NCBI GenBank assembly: GCA_023079485.1
Contig: CM041084.1
Location: forward strand, 129,654,792-129,718,791
Source of the DNA: Archilochus colubris
Lineage: Eukaryota; Chordata; Aves; Apodiformes; Trochilidae
Direction of reading: 5' to 3'
DNA: 64,000 nt
Shown here: piece after piece, positions 35,394 to 48,134 of the stretch
Numbering within the stretch: the first letter of the stretch is position 1
How the letters are laid out: every line of letters begins with the position of its first letter
Translations under genes and position numbers: made by a program
The notes under the pieces: generated by a model
The model's input: the letters and a program-made list of their open reading frames with translations, nothing else
Database searches by the model: none
Told to the model about the DNA's origin: nothing

Positions 35394-36454
35394 CTAATGT
35401 GGTGGCCAAAACTATTGCCCAGCATCTAGGAGACTTAGATTAGCTTCTTTGTCATTCTCAGTAGAAGCACACCTGCAGTTACCAGCATTTATCATGAAAT
35501 TGCAAACAGCAGGGAATAAGCAACTCCAAATGAAGACATATGTTACTTTTTCCCCATTAAAACTCAATAGCCAAGAATGTCAGGTTAGCAGATTAGGAAG
35601 GTAAGATGGTAAATCATCCTTGAAGCCTCACCATTACCATACTCTGTATTGAGAATGCTGACAAAATATCAAATATTAATTCTTCACTTTGCACTAAGAT
35701 CTTATTTCTGTTATTCTAAATCTTGATTTCTAGTTCTGGGACCAGGTTTCTAGCCTGACTGTTCTATCTGATAAACATTAAGCTTGTGTTTTCTAGGAGA
35801 ACCCCTGAAGCTAGGGAAATTTCAGCCCTTTATATGCAAAGAATTTAGATAAACCTTGCTTCCTGCATGCAGCATCTAGCTCAGTGGTGTTGTCCTATAG
35901 ATATGTGATAGACTGGGTGGAGTGCCAGGTGTTTGTTAGGAGCTCTGGACTGACATGCACTAGTTTTTAAGAGTATAACATCCATTTTAGGCCTTGCTGA
36001 GGAGAAGTCTGGTTTTACCAATGAAGAATTTAATAATTTTGTATTTACTCAGCAGTTGGATGTGAATGGGGCAACAATGTGCCAAATTTGTTTCCTTCAT
36101 AGGAATATAGGTTGTAGGTCAGTTTAAGTATTTACTTTCACCTGGTTCATTTCTACTTGTCCCTTGCATAGTGACAGATTTTGCAGTAGCTTTATGTGAG
36201 AGAGGTGGTTTTAAACTTTATTATAAGGGACATGGTAATTTAAATGTTTCCTTTGAACAATCTACTTCTGATATAAGTACACAAGTGATTATAAAGCCAG
36301 TTGCCAAGCCCCATGGTGCACTGGTGGTTTTGGGAGGGAGAATTAATTTTGACTTATGTTTTGTGCTGGAACTTTACTATTTTAAGTTACAAAATCATCT
36401 TGGATTTTGATTTTTCAGTAGTTAATTCACCACTCTTTTTATTGCTATTTTTAG

Positions 36455-36598
36455 GAGCTGAAACTTCCATTTACCTTTTTAAGTGGGCATATTCATGAAC
36501 TGAGGATTCATGTGCCATGGACAAAATTGGGATCAGAACCAGTTGTCATCACTATCAATACAATGGAATGCATCTTGAAATTGAAGGATGGAGCTCAG
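36455..36598 (+). CDS. VPS13B: VPS13B exon 3, residues 50-97
   Basis: Forty-eight complete codons between a good acceptor (ATTGCTATTTTTAG|GAG) and a consensus donor (GCTCAG|GTAAGA), phase 0 at both ends. It therefore joins exon 2 cleanly. The translation begins ELKLPFTFLSGHIHELRIHV, continues PWTKLGSEPVVITI and ends MECILKLKDGAQ. The pattern of a hydrophobic LPFTFLSGHI followed by a PW-K-LGSEPV turn is the signature of the chorein/VPS13 N-terminal domain. From memory the human protein reads GIQ instead of GAQ at the end, and otherwise I see no difference. Residue 97 is the last coding residue in this window. The family member is about 4000 residues long, so only about 2-3% of the protein is here. 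Confidence 0.97.
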
Positions 36599-38961
36599 GT
36601 AAGAAATGTGATGAATGCTTTTCTAAAACTGAGAGGCTGATGAGAATGATAGCTTCTGTAGCTCAATTTCTTGAAAGCCATCATAAGAATGGCGTGAAGA
36701 TCCCTATTAGTTTCTGAGATGCTTAAATGGTAATTCTCATCATGGCTAATATCTTCCTTGACCACAGTTTTAATTCTTTACTAACTGCAACTGTCCTTGC
36801 AGATGTAAAAACACTTCTAGAATTTTCCTATGACTAGCAAGAAACGGATTTCAAGAGCAGTATAGCATCCTGCATGCTTCCAGCTACTGCCTCCCAGGAA
36901 GCAGTGCTGGTTGCTTCAGACAGCTATGTACTGCAGCACTGGGCAGTTTTCAGAAGGTGTTATTATTGGAGTGCTTTAAAGATTCTGGAGTGTAGTTCTC
37001 TCTTCCCTTTAAAAGTTACAGCACTTCTCTGAGCATACTTGGAAGACTTGAACATGTGAGGGTCTCAAAGGTCTTTTTGTTTAGTTACTTTTGTTAGTTG
37101 GTTTGATAATCACAGGCTCCTGACACAGTGAACCCAAAATATAACATGGCTCAATCTTCTTAACAATTTAAACTTAGTTAACAAATTGCTTGGGTATGTT
37201 AGTGTTTAGGGCTTTTTTAAGTCAGTGTGGTGCTTTAGAGAGTGGTGTTGTGTGTTTTGGTTTTTTTTGTTTTTGTTTTTCCCTAAGCCTAGTTCACAGT
37301 TTAGTTTCAATGTGGAATCTTAGTTATACAAGGATTGTGCAGAAGAAAATTCTGGCTTGTGCAAAGCTTTCAAGTGTTTGGTAGAATGTTTGATGAGGTG
37401 TTAACATTTAATATCAATAAGTAGATATCAGGTAGCTATAAGGCAGCAAGAATATTGGAATACACTTCTCCATTATGTTTGATATTTCTTGCAATATTCT
37501 TTTACAGTTCAAGAGCTAAAAACCTTTTGTTACTGGGCTAGAAATCTCTAGTCCTAGATATCTCACTCACAAAGCACATACTCGCATTCTGTAGTTACAC
37601 ACATGTGTGCACACCAACAGTTGAGTGCTAAGTGCTTTTCCAATATTAAGGTAAGATTTCAGGGTCAGATGTTCCTTGAGAAATGTGTTTTAGAAGCAGC
37701 AAATTACAACTAATTATAGAAGTTGCAGAAAAAGCTTTAACTCATGACTTTGTGCAACCCAGAACTAATACTTGATGTTGGACCTTGCAGATAGCTACTG
37801 CTGAAATGATCAGATTTCCTCCTTGCATGGTATTTGAAACTTAAATTTTGTGGTGCATACAGCAAAAGGTCAAGTGTCATGAATGTAAAGCACTCCCAAA
37901 ACAAGTATTTGTTACAGATGTTTAAATTCAGAGGCAATGAAAGATTTTTTGAAAATTGCAACTGACATTTGAGCAAATTATTCAGTGGTATGTACACTCA
38001 GGAGGGTAAAATTTGGGTCTGTGCCATAGAAGGATTATCTTCAACTAACAAGAATGTAAATGAAAACATTTTTATGCTGTTTTCTGAAGATATGGTTTTA
38101 AAAAGTTGACAACTTGAACTTTATTTCTTAAATTACTATTTGGAAATGTTTTATAAAAAGAAAATGTTTTGACAAATTCTTGTGTTCTACCTTCCAGTGT
38201 GACAGTGTCAGTGAATAAAAAATGGGAATGAAATAGAATATTTCTGTGGAAGAAGGTAGTAAAACTAGCTTTCAGTCAATTTAGCTCCAGCTGGAACTTT
38301 ATTTCAACAAAGAGCATAATTATAAAGAAAATTAGTTGTCAAAAGTTTATTGGCTTGATTGAAGCCTGCATTTTGTTTCTCAGATGAAAGCTCTAATGAG
38401 CACATGCATAACTTCACCTGAGCAAAAAACCAGTTCCTGTCCTTAGTTTAGTGTTCTGTGTTCTTTGGAACAAGACTGATTCATAGAATGTTTATTTTGA
38501 AGATGTATGGGGATTAAAATAAATGGCATTGTTTGAAGCTATTGTCCAGTGGACCTTGCAGATTTTTGTGAGCAAAAAACTCCCCTTGAATGTTTTTGAA
38601 GCAGGTCATCCCCTTGGGAATGCTTTTGTACATCTGTGCTTTACTCTGATGCTGTGTCATTGTTAGTTCAGTCTCAGTGTTCAGTTGGTTTTCTGTTGTT
38701 TGTGCTATTGCACATCTTTTCTACTGAGCTTAAAGTTTGGTGTAGAGACTTAGTGGTTGAGCTGCTAGATTTATGGCAATAGTCTCCTTTTCTAAGTGGA
38801 AATGTTGGATAAGTGGTAAATTCACCAAGTTAATATGCAAAATTCAGAGGATATAGCAGTGGTTTTAGTGAATTTTGAAGTTGGAGCAGTTTGAACGTCA
38901 TTACTTTTCTCTTTTTTCCTATATTAAGATTTCTTCTTCTGAAGGTGATAGTAACACTTCT

Positions 38962-39020
38962 AAATAATAATAGATAATAGATAAATAGATAGTAGATAAA
39001 TAATAACAACCAGATAATAA
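38962..39020. repeat. Degenerate (ATAA/GATA)n repeat
   Basis: Alternating ATAATAG, GATAAATA and AGATAATA units over about 60 bp. A simple repeat in intron 3 of VPS13B. Confidence 0.8.
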
Positions 39021-39984
39021 ATATCACTGCTTTATAAGGAAATAATACTTAAGTGCATCAGGGACAGAACTTTGTAGTGATTAAAGTGGTGTTTTATTGA
39101 ACATTCTTTGTGTGTGCTCTGTGCTTTGTGTGTTATGAATTTGGTAAATCCAGATTGGTAAATTGGTAAATCCAGAAATTGAAGTAGAAAGTAGAAAAGA
39201 AGTAGAAAGAGGCATTTTGTGTTGCTTTTTGGTGTCCATCAGCTGAATGCAGCTGTGCCTATTTTTGCTCCTGAAAGTAATCTTCTGCAGCACTGAGTTT
39301 TAAGTGTGACTATTTATAAAGGTAACAAAGTAATGAAATGTGTTGGTCTGATTTGATCTGTGTTCTTAGAAACTTAAATGTGATTCTGAAGTTTCCTGAC
39401 TTGTATTTGGTAAGGTATTGCAATTGGCTCCTGTAAGGCTATTCCTTCTGAATATTATGTACTGTTTTAGAGGGTGGTTAAAAATCCAGTAGTATGTTCT
39501 TTACTTGTCTCTAATATATTATTCTTGGGACTTTTATCTAGAATTGAAAAATCTTTTGCTAAACTTCTGATGCTGTTTCTTCCACTAGAGTTTTTCTCCC
39601 TTTTTGTTCTGTTGAACTCTTTTTTTTCTTTTCTACCAAGCTTTAAAAAAATATTTATAAAGCTATTTGAAATTCTTTGCTAATTTCTTTTCCTGTCTTG
39701 ATGACACTAGACCTCTGTGTCCAAACCAGTGGCTTTAAATGCAGTCTGTACAAATTGGGAAGGACAAGCCTGTGTCTGTTTCCTTCACCTTCCTGACATT
39801 ATAAGTAACCACAAGACTAATCTTCATGTTCAGCTTTGAATTATGTGGCTTTTAGTCTTGGAACTGAAGCAAATGAGCAAATTATAGGAGAAATGTATTA
39901 TCTGTGTTGCTGATTCACTTTTGAGTCCTTGCCTTGTATCAGAACACAGTGCATCAGGAATATGCTGAAAGGTGAAAACACGTT

Positions 39985-40010
39985 GAAAACTACCCCAAGG
40001 GGTAGTTTTC
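39985..40010. repeat. Perfect 12-bp inverted repeat, 2-nt spacer
   Basis: GAAAACTACCCC, AA, then GGGGTAGTTTTC. The two arms are exact reverse complements. It lies in intron 3 of VPS13B with no associated gene. Confidence 0.95.
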
Positions 40011-43000
40011 TTATGGAGTCAGGGAAGTTACATACAAAGTCTTAGAGTGGCACAGGGAAATGAAGTAGTTGTTTGGATCAGCATACAGACAATTAAGCAC
40101 TGTTCCTTTCATGAGGCATTACAAAGAAGGTTTTGAAGGCATAGAATAACTTTGTGGAAACAGTGGAGAGCAGCCCACAAGCATGACTGTCAGAATAGCA
40201 GACACATTCTTATCAGCACATCAGCAGAGGCTGTCATCAAAGAATGCTGAAAGCAGAAACTGGTCTTGAGTGGGAAACGATTGAGATGGTAGATAGGGTG
40301 TGCAGAAAAGTTATGAAGGATTTTGAAATTGAAGGGTTTTGATGACAGTGTAGCTAAGTAGTGCATTTGCTGAAGTGGTAAAGCTACCTCTAGGTGCAAA
40401 GCAGTGTTTGCTATCATCCCCTTCTCTCCTGGGTAAGTAGTTCAATTGTATGGGGTTGTGTGGCTACACGGTGCTGTTTTTTCCTTTTGAGTGCATGTGC
40501 ATGCTGTTCAGTGGTAACAAAAATATGGTAAGAGTGGAAGTCAGAGCACTAACACTCTTTACTGGCCCATATTTCTGCCTTTCTGTTGATTGCATAAAAT
40601 CTCAAGGCCTGTATTTCACAGATATTTTCGTTGCATGCTTACTCATTCTCATAGTGGTACCTGGTTTAGTAAATCTGATACTCAGGTTTTAATGTTTGTA
40701 TACAAAGTTTAGGGTGAAGATTATACTGAGAGCTGCCCTACAGGAAGTAAACTGTCCTCAGCTCAAATTGAATCATAATCTTAGGTTAAAATTAAATATG
40801 AAATTCTGTCCCAATTCATGCTGCTTTTATTTGTGCCTTAATAGCTAAATGTTAAAAAAAAAAAAAAAGACAATTTTATAATTTTATTCATCTGTCTGTG
40901 CATGTGCATATGAGTAAGAGCATATAAGTAAAAAGAACAGATTTTTGTACTACTTTGAATTAAAACAAATTCCTTTGTGCACATCAGACTTTAAATACAG
41001 TTTTAATGTTTTCCAAAAGAAGGTTTGGCAGAGCCATTGGTTGGGCTTTATACAATTTTCTGTCAAAAACTCCAGTTTGAAGAGTTGTTACATTTTCTGA
41101 ATGCTATGATGTGAAAAGAAAAAGTTTAGGTAGTAGATTCTCTTTCAAAGATATTATCTTTCTAGGGCAGAAATACAGTGTCTCACAAATCTCTTGCAAA
41201 AACGTATAGTGAGCTCATTTTTTGGATAGAAGAAACAGTAAAGGTAGGCTGAAATAACTGCTAGAAAGGCCTTGCAGCAGCTGGTTTAGGCAATTGTCAT
41301 CTTTGTATTTTCAGTGTTTTCAATGGAGTGGTCAAATAGGAGATACTGTGTAGTTTTGCTTAAATCTGGATTAATAGTCATACATCCTAGCTGGGCAAAA
41401 GTGCCCTCGTACTCTGCCTATTTTTCTCTATTAACCACTTACATATGAAAAGATTTGAAAAGCAAGATATCTGACAATTTAGGTTGCAGTAATTCTGTTT
41501 GCAAAGGATGAAATTCCCTTTGCTGTGAATTTGTTTGAAGATGCCTGTGGGCACAATTCAGAATACTTGAGCTGTAGAAACGTTGTTGCCTCAATGGCCA
41601 TTGTGTTGCCTCTGCTGGAATAGTTGGCTTGCCTATCTAAATGCCTGTTACCATGTTGGTAATTTTAGACAGTTTTCATGTGAATTTGTCAGTGTATCTG
41701 TTTTTGAAGCCCTTTTCAGGGCTACGTAATGATTTCAAATATCTGAAACTGATTACTGTGAAAGATAGGAATGAGTCCACTGGACTCCTTCTGTGCTTGT
41801 GCCAGGGCCATAGCAGAGCTCGCAATGTGGATGTGCTGCCCACAAAGGTAGAGAGGCAAACCTGACCTAATCCTAGTGCATTGTCTGGGGGAGTGAGTCT
41901 TGTTTTAGGTTTTTCTGCTGAAGAATAAGTCTCTGAATTCTTGTTTTCTGTTCTGTGCAATACCGTGTGACATCTTCATCGGCTCCTGAATGCCCACAGG
42001 GACAAGGTATGAGTAAGTGTCCCAATATCATGAATACATGGAACTCTTTCTATGAGAAGGATTTGACTAAGAGAATATTTTTCTGAGCTGCCAAAGAATA
42101 GATAACCAAACAACACAGGGAATATATCAGTTCCCACTGCAGCTGAACTTCCTGATGGTTGTAACTTTTCTCTAGTTTTTTATTAGGACAGTTCATGTGT
42201 GCATGAAAGATGTAAACAAAATATGCTTTCCTTTCTGTCTGCCACCTTGTCTTCTGAACACTCTCCAACTGCAAATTGAATGCTTACTGTTTATTGTTAT
42301 CAAATAGGGCATGGGTAAGAATTGTTTCATCCCATTTCTCTGTGCCTCTTCATTCTTTTTTTTATTCTTGCTCCTGTAACATTTTCTAAACTTGATTCTA
42401 GTTTTTGACTATAATTTGTCCCTGGCAAGTTATGCTCTATTAAAAAAAAATAAAATCAAATTATGTGTGCTGGCAGACAGTAAAACCACTTTACCCCCAG
42501 TTACACACATTTCTCTTCAGTCATGCACACGAAAATTATGCATATAAATGCTTATAAACCTATGCCAAAGTACATAGTTAACAAAATCTGTATTATTTAG
42601 AGTAACCAAAAGCAGGTGATTGTCTTGTCTGCATGCATAATTGTTTTCACCTCCATATAAGTTTTGTCCTGCAGTACAATTTCACTTTACAGAGCTGCCC
42701 CTTACCCATTTCTTTGACATTTGACATCCATACACATCCCACTTCTGTGGTTATTCCCACTTTGCCTAAGTAGTTAAAAAGCTGACAGTTCAGTAATGTG
42801 TTGCCTGTGTGGAGGGCCATGTTTTTGCCTCAGAGGAAGCTGATGTTGCTGCTTTCACTCATTTAGAACTAACCCCCTATTTCCTACTTTTTGCTTTAGG
42901 TTCCCATGCTTGGGGCATCGTGATGTTACTAAAAAAAGTGAGGAAGCAGGAGACCTGCATACCTCTTGTGCTTCTTTGGTGTAGGAAGCTGATTGTTTTT

Positions 43001-43647
43001 TATTTATGTGTGTGCATATCTATGTGTGTCTGCATCTGTGCATTTGAAAGGCAGCTTCCTGCCTGACTGGTTTTCATTTTATTATTGCTTGATGATAAAG
43101 AGGAGCAGGAAGGAATACACAGTGCATAGGTTAACAATTGTTTTGCAAAGTCATAATTTCATTGTTCTTCCACATTTCAGTTAAAGCAGTGATGGCAGTG
43201 AAGAGCTGTTTTCTGACTATTTTGTGGATTGGCACTGTCATGTATGCCTAGCTGAATGAAAGTTAAGGTACATTTAACTTCTTTCCTTCAGTCCCTCCAA
43301 TGAACCAAAACTATTTTTTTTTTCTGGAGTTCTTCTATGGACTGTCTTCACATGTTCTATAATTGCTAGAAAACTGCAGACCCCAGACTGAGTATTTACA
43401 CTACATAGAACATCTGTGTTCTAGAAAGTTTTTATTAAGATTTTGAGTGTTACAGTTGTTTATGGATCAAATCATCTGAATTTGTTGTGTGGAAAAGGAA
43501 GAGGAGGATGACCAAGGGATTCTTAAGCTGCAAAATGAACTTGGAAACTAAATGTCAGGTTGAGCTCTTGGCAAAGCACCAGTTAGAAAGTGCATTGTTC
43601 AAATGTAAGCAATAGCTTTGCTCTGTACCAGCTAGGGTAGTATCCAG

Positions 43648-43693
43648 TTTTTTTTTTTGTTTGTTTGTTTGTTTTTTTCCCCCCCCTTTTTTC
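43648..43693. repeat. Poly(T)/(GTTT)n/poly(C) tract
   Basis: A T run, four GTTT units, a further T run and then a run of eight C, followed again by T. Low-complexity pyrimidine-rich sequence in intron 3. Confidence 0.9.
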
Positions 43694-46600
43694 TTGTTGA
43701 AGTAGCTGTGCTGCTTGGGAACTGAAGGAACTTGAAGAACTGAACATGTAGTAAGCCAACATCTTTGCAAAGAAATGGATGGTATAATAAGTTAAATATT
43801 AGAGCTAGTGCAGCGATGACCAATGTAACTTTTGTTTTAGAACTTTAGAGTTCATTGTGGGCCTTAAAGGTATGTTGTGGGTCTTAAAGTTGTGTTGAAT
43901 TTGAATGTGAATACACTAGAGTTTTTTTTAGTGTTACTTAATACAATATGTTTCTAAAAAAACAAAAAAGTCAGCAGACTAGTAGATGGAAAAAACTACT
44001 AATACTTCCCACTAATGCTATTGATTTGCATATGCTTATATTTCAGATGACATTGCCTATGTCTAAATTTAAATGTTTTGCTGTCTCTGGAGTATGTATG
44101 AGTAGAAAAAGTTTGTGTGTGACTTTTCTAAAATCGGCTTCAAGTGATAACAGCAGAGAAAGCTTCATCAAACTTACTGGTGCCTCCAGAAGGTGACAGG
44201 GCTGTTGGTTGTTCAGGTCTTCTGGAAGTTCACTCTTGAAATAAATTTCCTCCATTGAGGACCCAAGCTGTGGGATTGTCCTGGGCTGGTAACTAATCAA
44301 ACTGGTCTGTGTTAGCCGGACAGCAGACCCATTTCTCTCTGCCAAAGTCTTTTTCCATCCTTATGGTGTGACTAAGGTGCTTGGAGAGCAGAAGCTGGCT
44401 TGTTATGGCACTAATGTAACTCAATTTCAAATTTAAAGCCAAGATGCACTGGCTGTGCAGCTCAGAGTTCAACCCTGCACCTGCTGCTTTCAGAACAAGG
44501 TTGTCACAGCATAGTAGTCTTCACTGTTCATGGTGATGCACCAGCTGGTAGAAATTGTTTGATTTCTTTTGCTTTGGTTAATTTGGTGAACTAATAATTG
44601 CTGGTGTTGTCATGGTATGTATCTTTAAATTCTGGAAAGGAGCCTGTTTGTTCAGGAACAGGGACTAAGAGTGATTGTGGCAATGCTGTTGATACAGAAC
44701 CACATTTCAGAGCAGACCTTAGTGTTCTTTTCAAGTTTATAGGGGGAAAACCCCAGTATTAGCCTTCAATATACTTCATAAAATAAAGTAGAAATCAAAA
44801 AAAGTATTTAATTCTTCAGGTGGGCAAGTAGATGTGAGATGAAACTCAGATACTACAATTTCGCCAATTTGAATTTCAGAAAATAGGTTTGTTAAGGCAA
44901 ATGCAAATATTAATGTGTAAGTGGTGTATTCCTTTTTATAATGTACAGAGAAACAGTTGTGCTCATGTAGATACAGGTGTATGAAGTGGAAAGATTAAGA
45001 ATAATCCTTGTACCTTTACTGATTTTACTGAGCTTTTTTTTCTGACCTACTTACAGCAAGGAAATACAATGCCAATAGTCAGTGTCTTTGTTCCAAGGTA
45101 TAGGGTGAAAGGATTTATATATCATCTTTGGCATAATTCCTACAAGTCTAGGGTTGGATTCTGATTCAGCTTTCCCTGGCGCAGGTCTGGAATACTTCAG
45201 TTGATTTATTTTGGAGTAATTCCAGATTTGTCCAAGTCCAGCTGACAGCAAAATCAGGACCCTACAATCCAGCTTTGTTTCAAGTAGTCAGGTGAAGAGT
45301 TTGAATTGGTATGGTTTAATGGGGAATGAGGTGAGGTAATGTATTTAAAAATATTTCCTTGGAGAGGAAGTAGTTTTTCCTCGTTTGTTGATAGATTAAA
45401 GCACAGTTAAATTTGTTGGAATGTATTTTAGCTCCTCATTATAGCAAAACCTACTATTTCAGAATGGATGTAATTACAGATTTTTGTAGTGGAAAAACCC
45501 TGTAATTTATCCACCTTTAGTAAAAGAATCTTAAAATGGTAAAAGACAAAATACTCTTAATTCTTTCAAGTACTCAAAATGTACTCTGACATTATAGCTT
45601 GTGCTTTTTGGAAAGAGTGGTATTGTCTCTGATTCAATTATAATTTATTAGACACAGTTATTGAACTCAAGTAGAAACATTCTCTTTTTTTACATATTGT
45701 TTGTTTGTTACCTTACAATGCCTGCGCTAAAGGAGTAGCTATTGCAAAGCAATTTTGATGCACAACTCATGTAGATTGTGGGGTTTTTTTGAACACTTAT
45801 GAGCAATAAAACTCTCTCCCAGTGAGTTGCATTTATTTCAGAAGAATGGGGAAATGGTCAGTTCTTACCTTTTTGTGGGCTGTAGAACCCCAGGGAAACT
45901 GTGCTGTGCAGTTGACAAGATCCTGAACCATGTAGTTGTCTCAGTCATCTAAGTCCAACTATTAAATAAACATTAACTATAACTGTAAATATTTATTTCT
46001 TTGCTTCTGGAGAAAATGGAATAAAGAAATACAATTTTTTTTTCCCTTTCACTTTTCCTCCCCTCCTGTCTTTGGCATGTTTGTGCAATGGTTCTGTCTC
46101 TGAACTATGAAAGAAACTGCTAAGCAAATCTATGACCTGAGGCTACCACCTTGGCTTACTGAGGATCCTTGCTTGATTTCCTTTACCCAAGCACGTGTCA
46201 GCTTTGGAGTAGTTGGAGTTCAGTGGACTGTCAAAACACAAATGTCTAAAAAGAACATAATGCTGTAAGGTATTGTTCCTCATTTTCAGTACAATGGAGG
46301 ATGAAGAACAAAACTGTTTTACCCTTTATTTTACTATGTGTATGAATCATTCTTCTGGAAGACTGTCATGTAGAGGACTCTATTGATTGGAGTTTACAAG
46401 TATTTTCAGCTGAAACTGTAAATGTATTCTGGTTCTATTGGATAGGAAGTCACTTTTCTTTTTTGTCAGACTAATGCCCATTAGTCTGTTAGCATTGTTC
46501 AGCATTTCAGGTTAATGTCAGATTCTCTGAAATGAGTTAACAGCTGCTGCAGCAATAGTAATGTGTAATTACTTAGAATTAGGTGCAAAGCTCATTAGTC

Positions 46601-48045
46601 CTAATATTTTAGATTTGTGTTGATCACTAGGGAAGACTTTTCAGAGAACCACAGTGGTTTTCCATGCAGTTCTATGAGCTGAATGGTCTCCTGATCAATG
46701 CTGATCCACACTCTGCTGTGTGGAGCTGCTGTGTTCAGTCCTTTGGGTGAGCGGGCTGCTCTTAAGTTTGTTTTTTGTATTCCCAGTGGCAGAAGGGTGT
46801 AATATTTTATGGCTTCTGGGACACTTTCTGTAGCTGACTGTCATCTGGACTGTGTTGTATATGTGTGCAGTTCTTCTGCCTTCTGGAAGCCTCTGCCTTC
46901 CCGCATCTCTGCTGGATTCCAGGTGTTTAAGCTTTCTGTTCTGTGTTTTTTTCCCCAACAAGGGCCTGATGAAGGCCTGAGTAAAAGGATAGATAAGAGT
47001 ATGCTGCTGACTCCGTACAATTTATTCAGCCTTTTCCTGACTGTCCTCTTTCTCATATGTTCCTCAGATGTGGCTAGTGACAGGGTTGTAGGATAAATGG
47101 ATTGTTCTGACAGTGTAAAGTAGCCATCTCTCCTGAAAGCTCTTCAACCCCTTTTCCCAGCATGCATTTAAATACAGGCTTATTAGATGATGGAGGAGAG
47201 GCTACAAGCCTCCCAGATAAAATGGTTGTGGGGAGGAGGCTGGCTGCTCCAGTGCAATCATCTGGTGTGCAGCTGAGGCACTTAGGACAGGAGGCCAAAG
47301 GGAATGAGCTAGATGAATTGTCCTGCCATACTGCATATTGCCATAGGTTGTTCATCCTAAATACTTGCTTATGATGATGAAGAACATGGAGATTTTACAG
47401 TAAATCTTTGAAAAATACTTCACTGGAGCTTAAGCAGATTTTTCTCATACTGTTAAGTCTGCAATTTTTTTTTTACCAACCTTCCACAAGAAGGGAGCAT
47501 CTGGTGGACAGAATAGATCAGAGTCCTGAGTGCATATGCTAGTGGTTTCATTGTCATCAACAGACATTACATTATTGTTGATTTATTTTGTGCATCAAAT
47601 AAAACTTCATTTCCTGCGTTGTTAAGGATGTTCTACTTTTCTTGACTTGTAAAAAAATGAACTATGGTTCTATCTGTATAAAAATTGAAAGCAATTGGGT
47701 GTCATGGAATTATTGGTGGACATCTCTTTTATCTCTTTATGCATATACAACAGTTCTTTTTACCTGAATTGCTCTAGCTGATGATGCTAAATCTTCTGCA
47801 GTTAACTTTTCCTCCTCGAACTATTATTTGAAAATCAAATGCTGTCATGTTTTCTTCGTTTATTACACATCAAAGAATATGTAATTTATAAATGTGGCTT
47901 ATAACACTGTAGTTTATTATCCATATACTGTTAAAGGACTTCCGTATTTAGTAAAGCCAACTGTGGATATAGTTCTTGGAAAAGCTGAAATTCAGTTCTG
48001 TTGGTGTATACGTAGCCCAAATTAGCTTGAAAAGAAGAGCAGGCT

Positions 48046-48134
48046 GTAGCTGCTCAGTCACTTTACTCCTGGCATTTTGGTGAAGAAATTACGTTTTCAC
48101 CAAAATGCCAGGAGTAAAGTGACTGAGCAGCTAC
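48046..48134. repeat. Perfect 39-bp inverted repeat with 11-nt loop
   Basis: The left arm, 48046-48084, begins GTAGCTGCTCAGTCACTTTA and ends CATTTTGGTGAA. The right arm, 48096-48134, is its exact reverse complement, beginning TTCACCAAAATGCC. The spacer is GAAATTACGTT. The arms contain no mismatch. In the VPS13B pre-mRNA this would form a very stable 39-bp hairpin. It has no TA or other target duplication that I can see, and no resemblance to CR1. It could be a recent templated fold-back duplication, a miRNA-like precursor or a minimal foldback element. Confidence 0.95.

Larger units (their letters stand above)
29697..36454 (+). other. VPS13B: VPS13B intron 2
   Basis: A GT-AG intron of 6758 bp, phase 0. 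It begins GTATGT and ends in a pyrimidine-rich ATTGCTATTTTTAG. It contains two sense-oriented CR1 copies (31073-31648 and 34744-35393) and a 25-bp tandem duplication (34177-34226). I see no further exon or RNA gene in it. Open frames in it are short or CR1-derived. Confidence 0.9.
36599..48045 (+). other. VPS13B: VPS13B intron 3, first part
   Basis: AT-rich intronic sequence with a T-rich coding strand. I found no further VPS13B exon: no frame continues the protein with the expected Asp-Asp-His start. A perfect 12-bp inverted repeat lies at 39985-40010. Simple repeats lie at 38962-39020, 40854-40868 (15 A) and 43648-43693. Open frames up to about 100 codons are not recognisable proteins. Confidence 0.7.

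Noticed and set aside
47369..47440. ATGATGA word suggestive of a snoRNA C box
   Set aside because: No convincing D box, no terminal stem and no partner box at the right distance.
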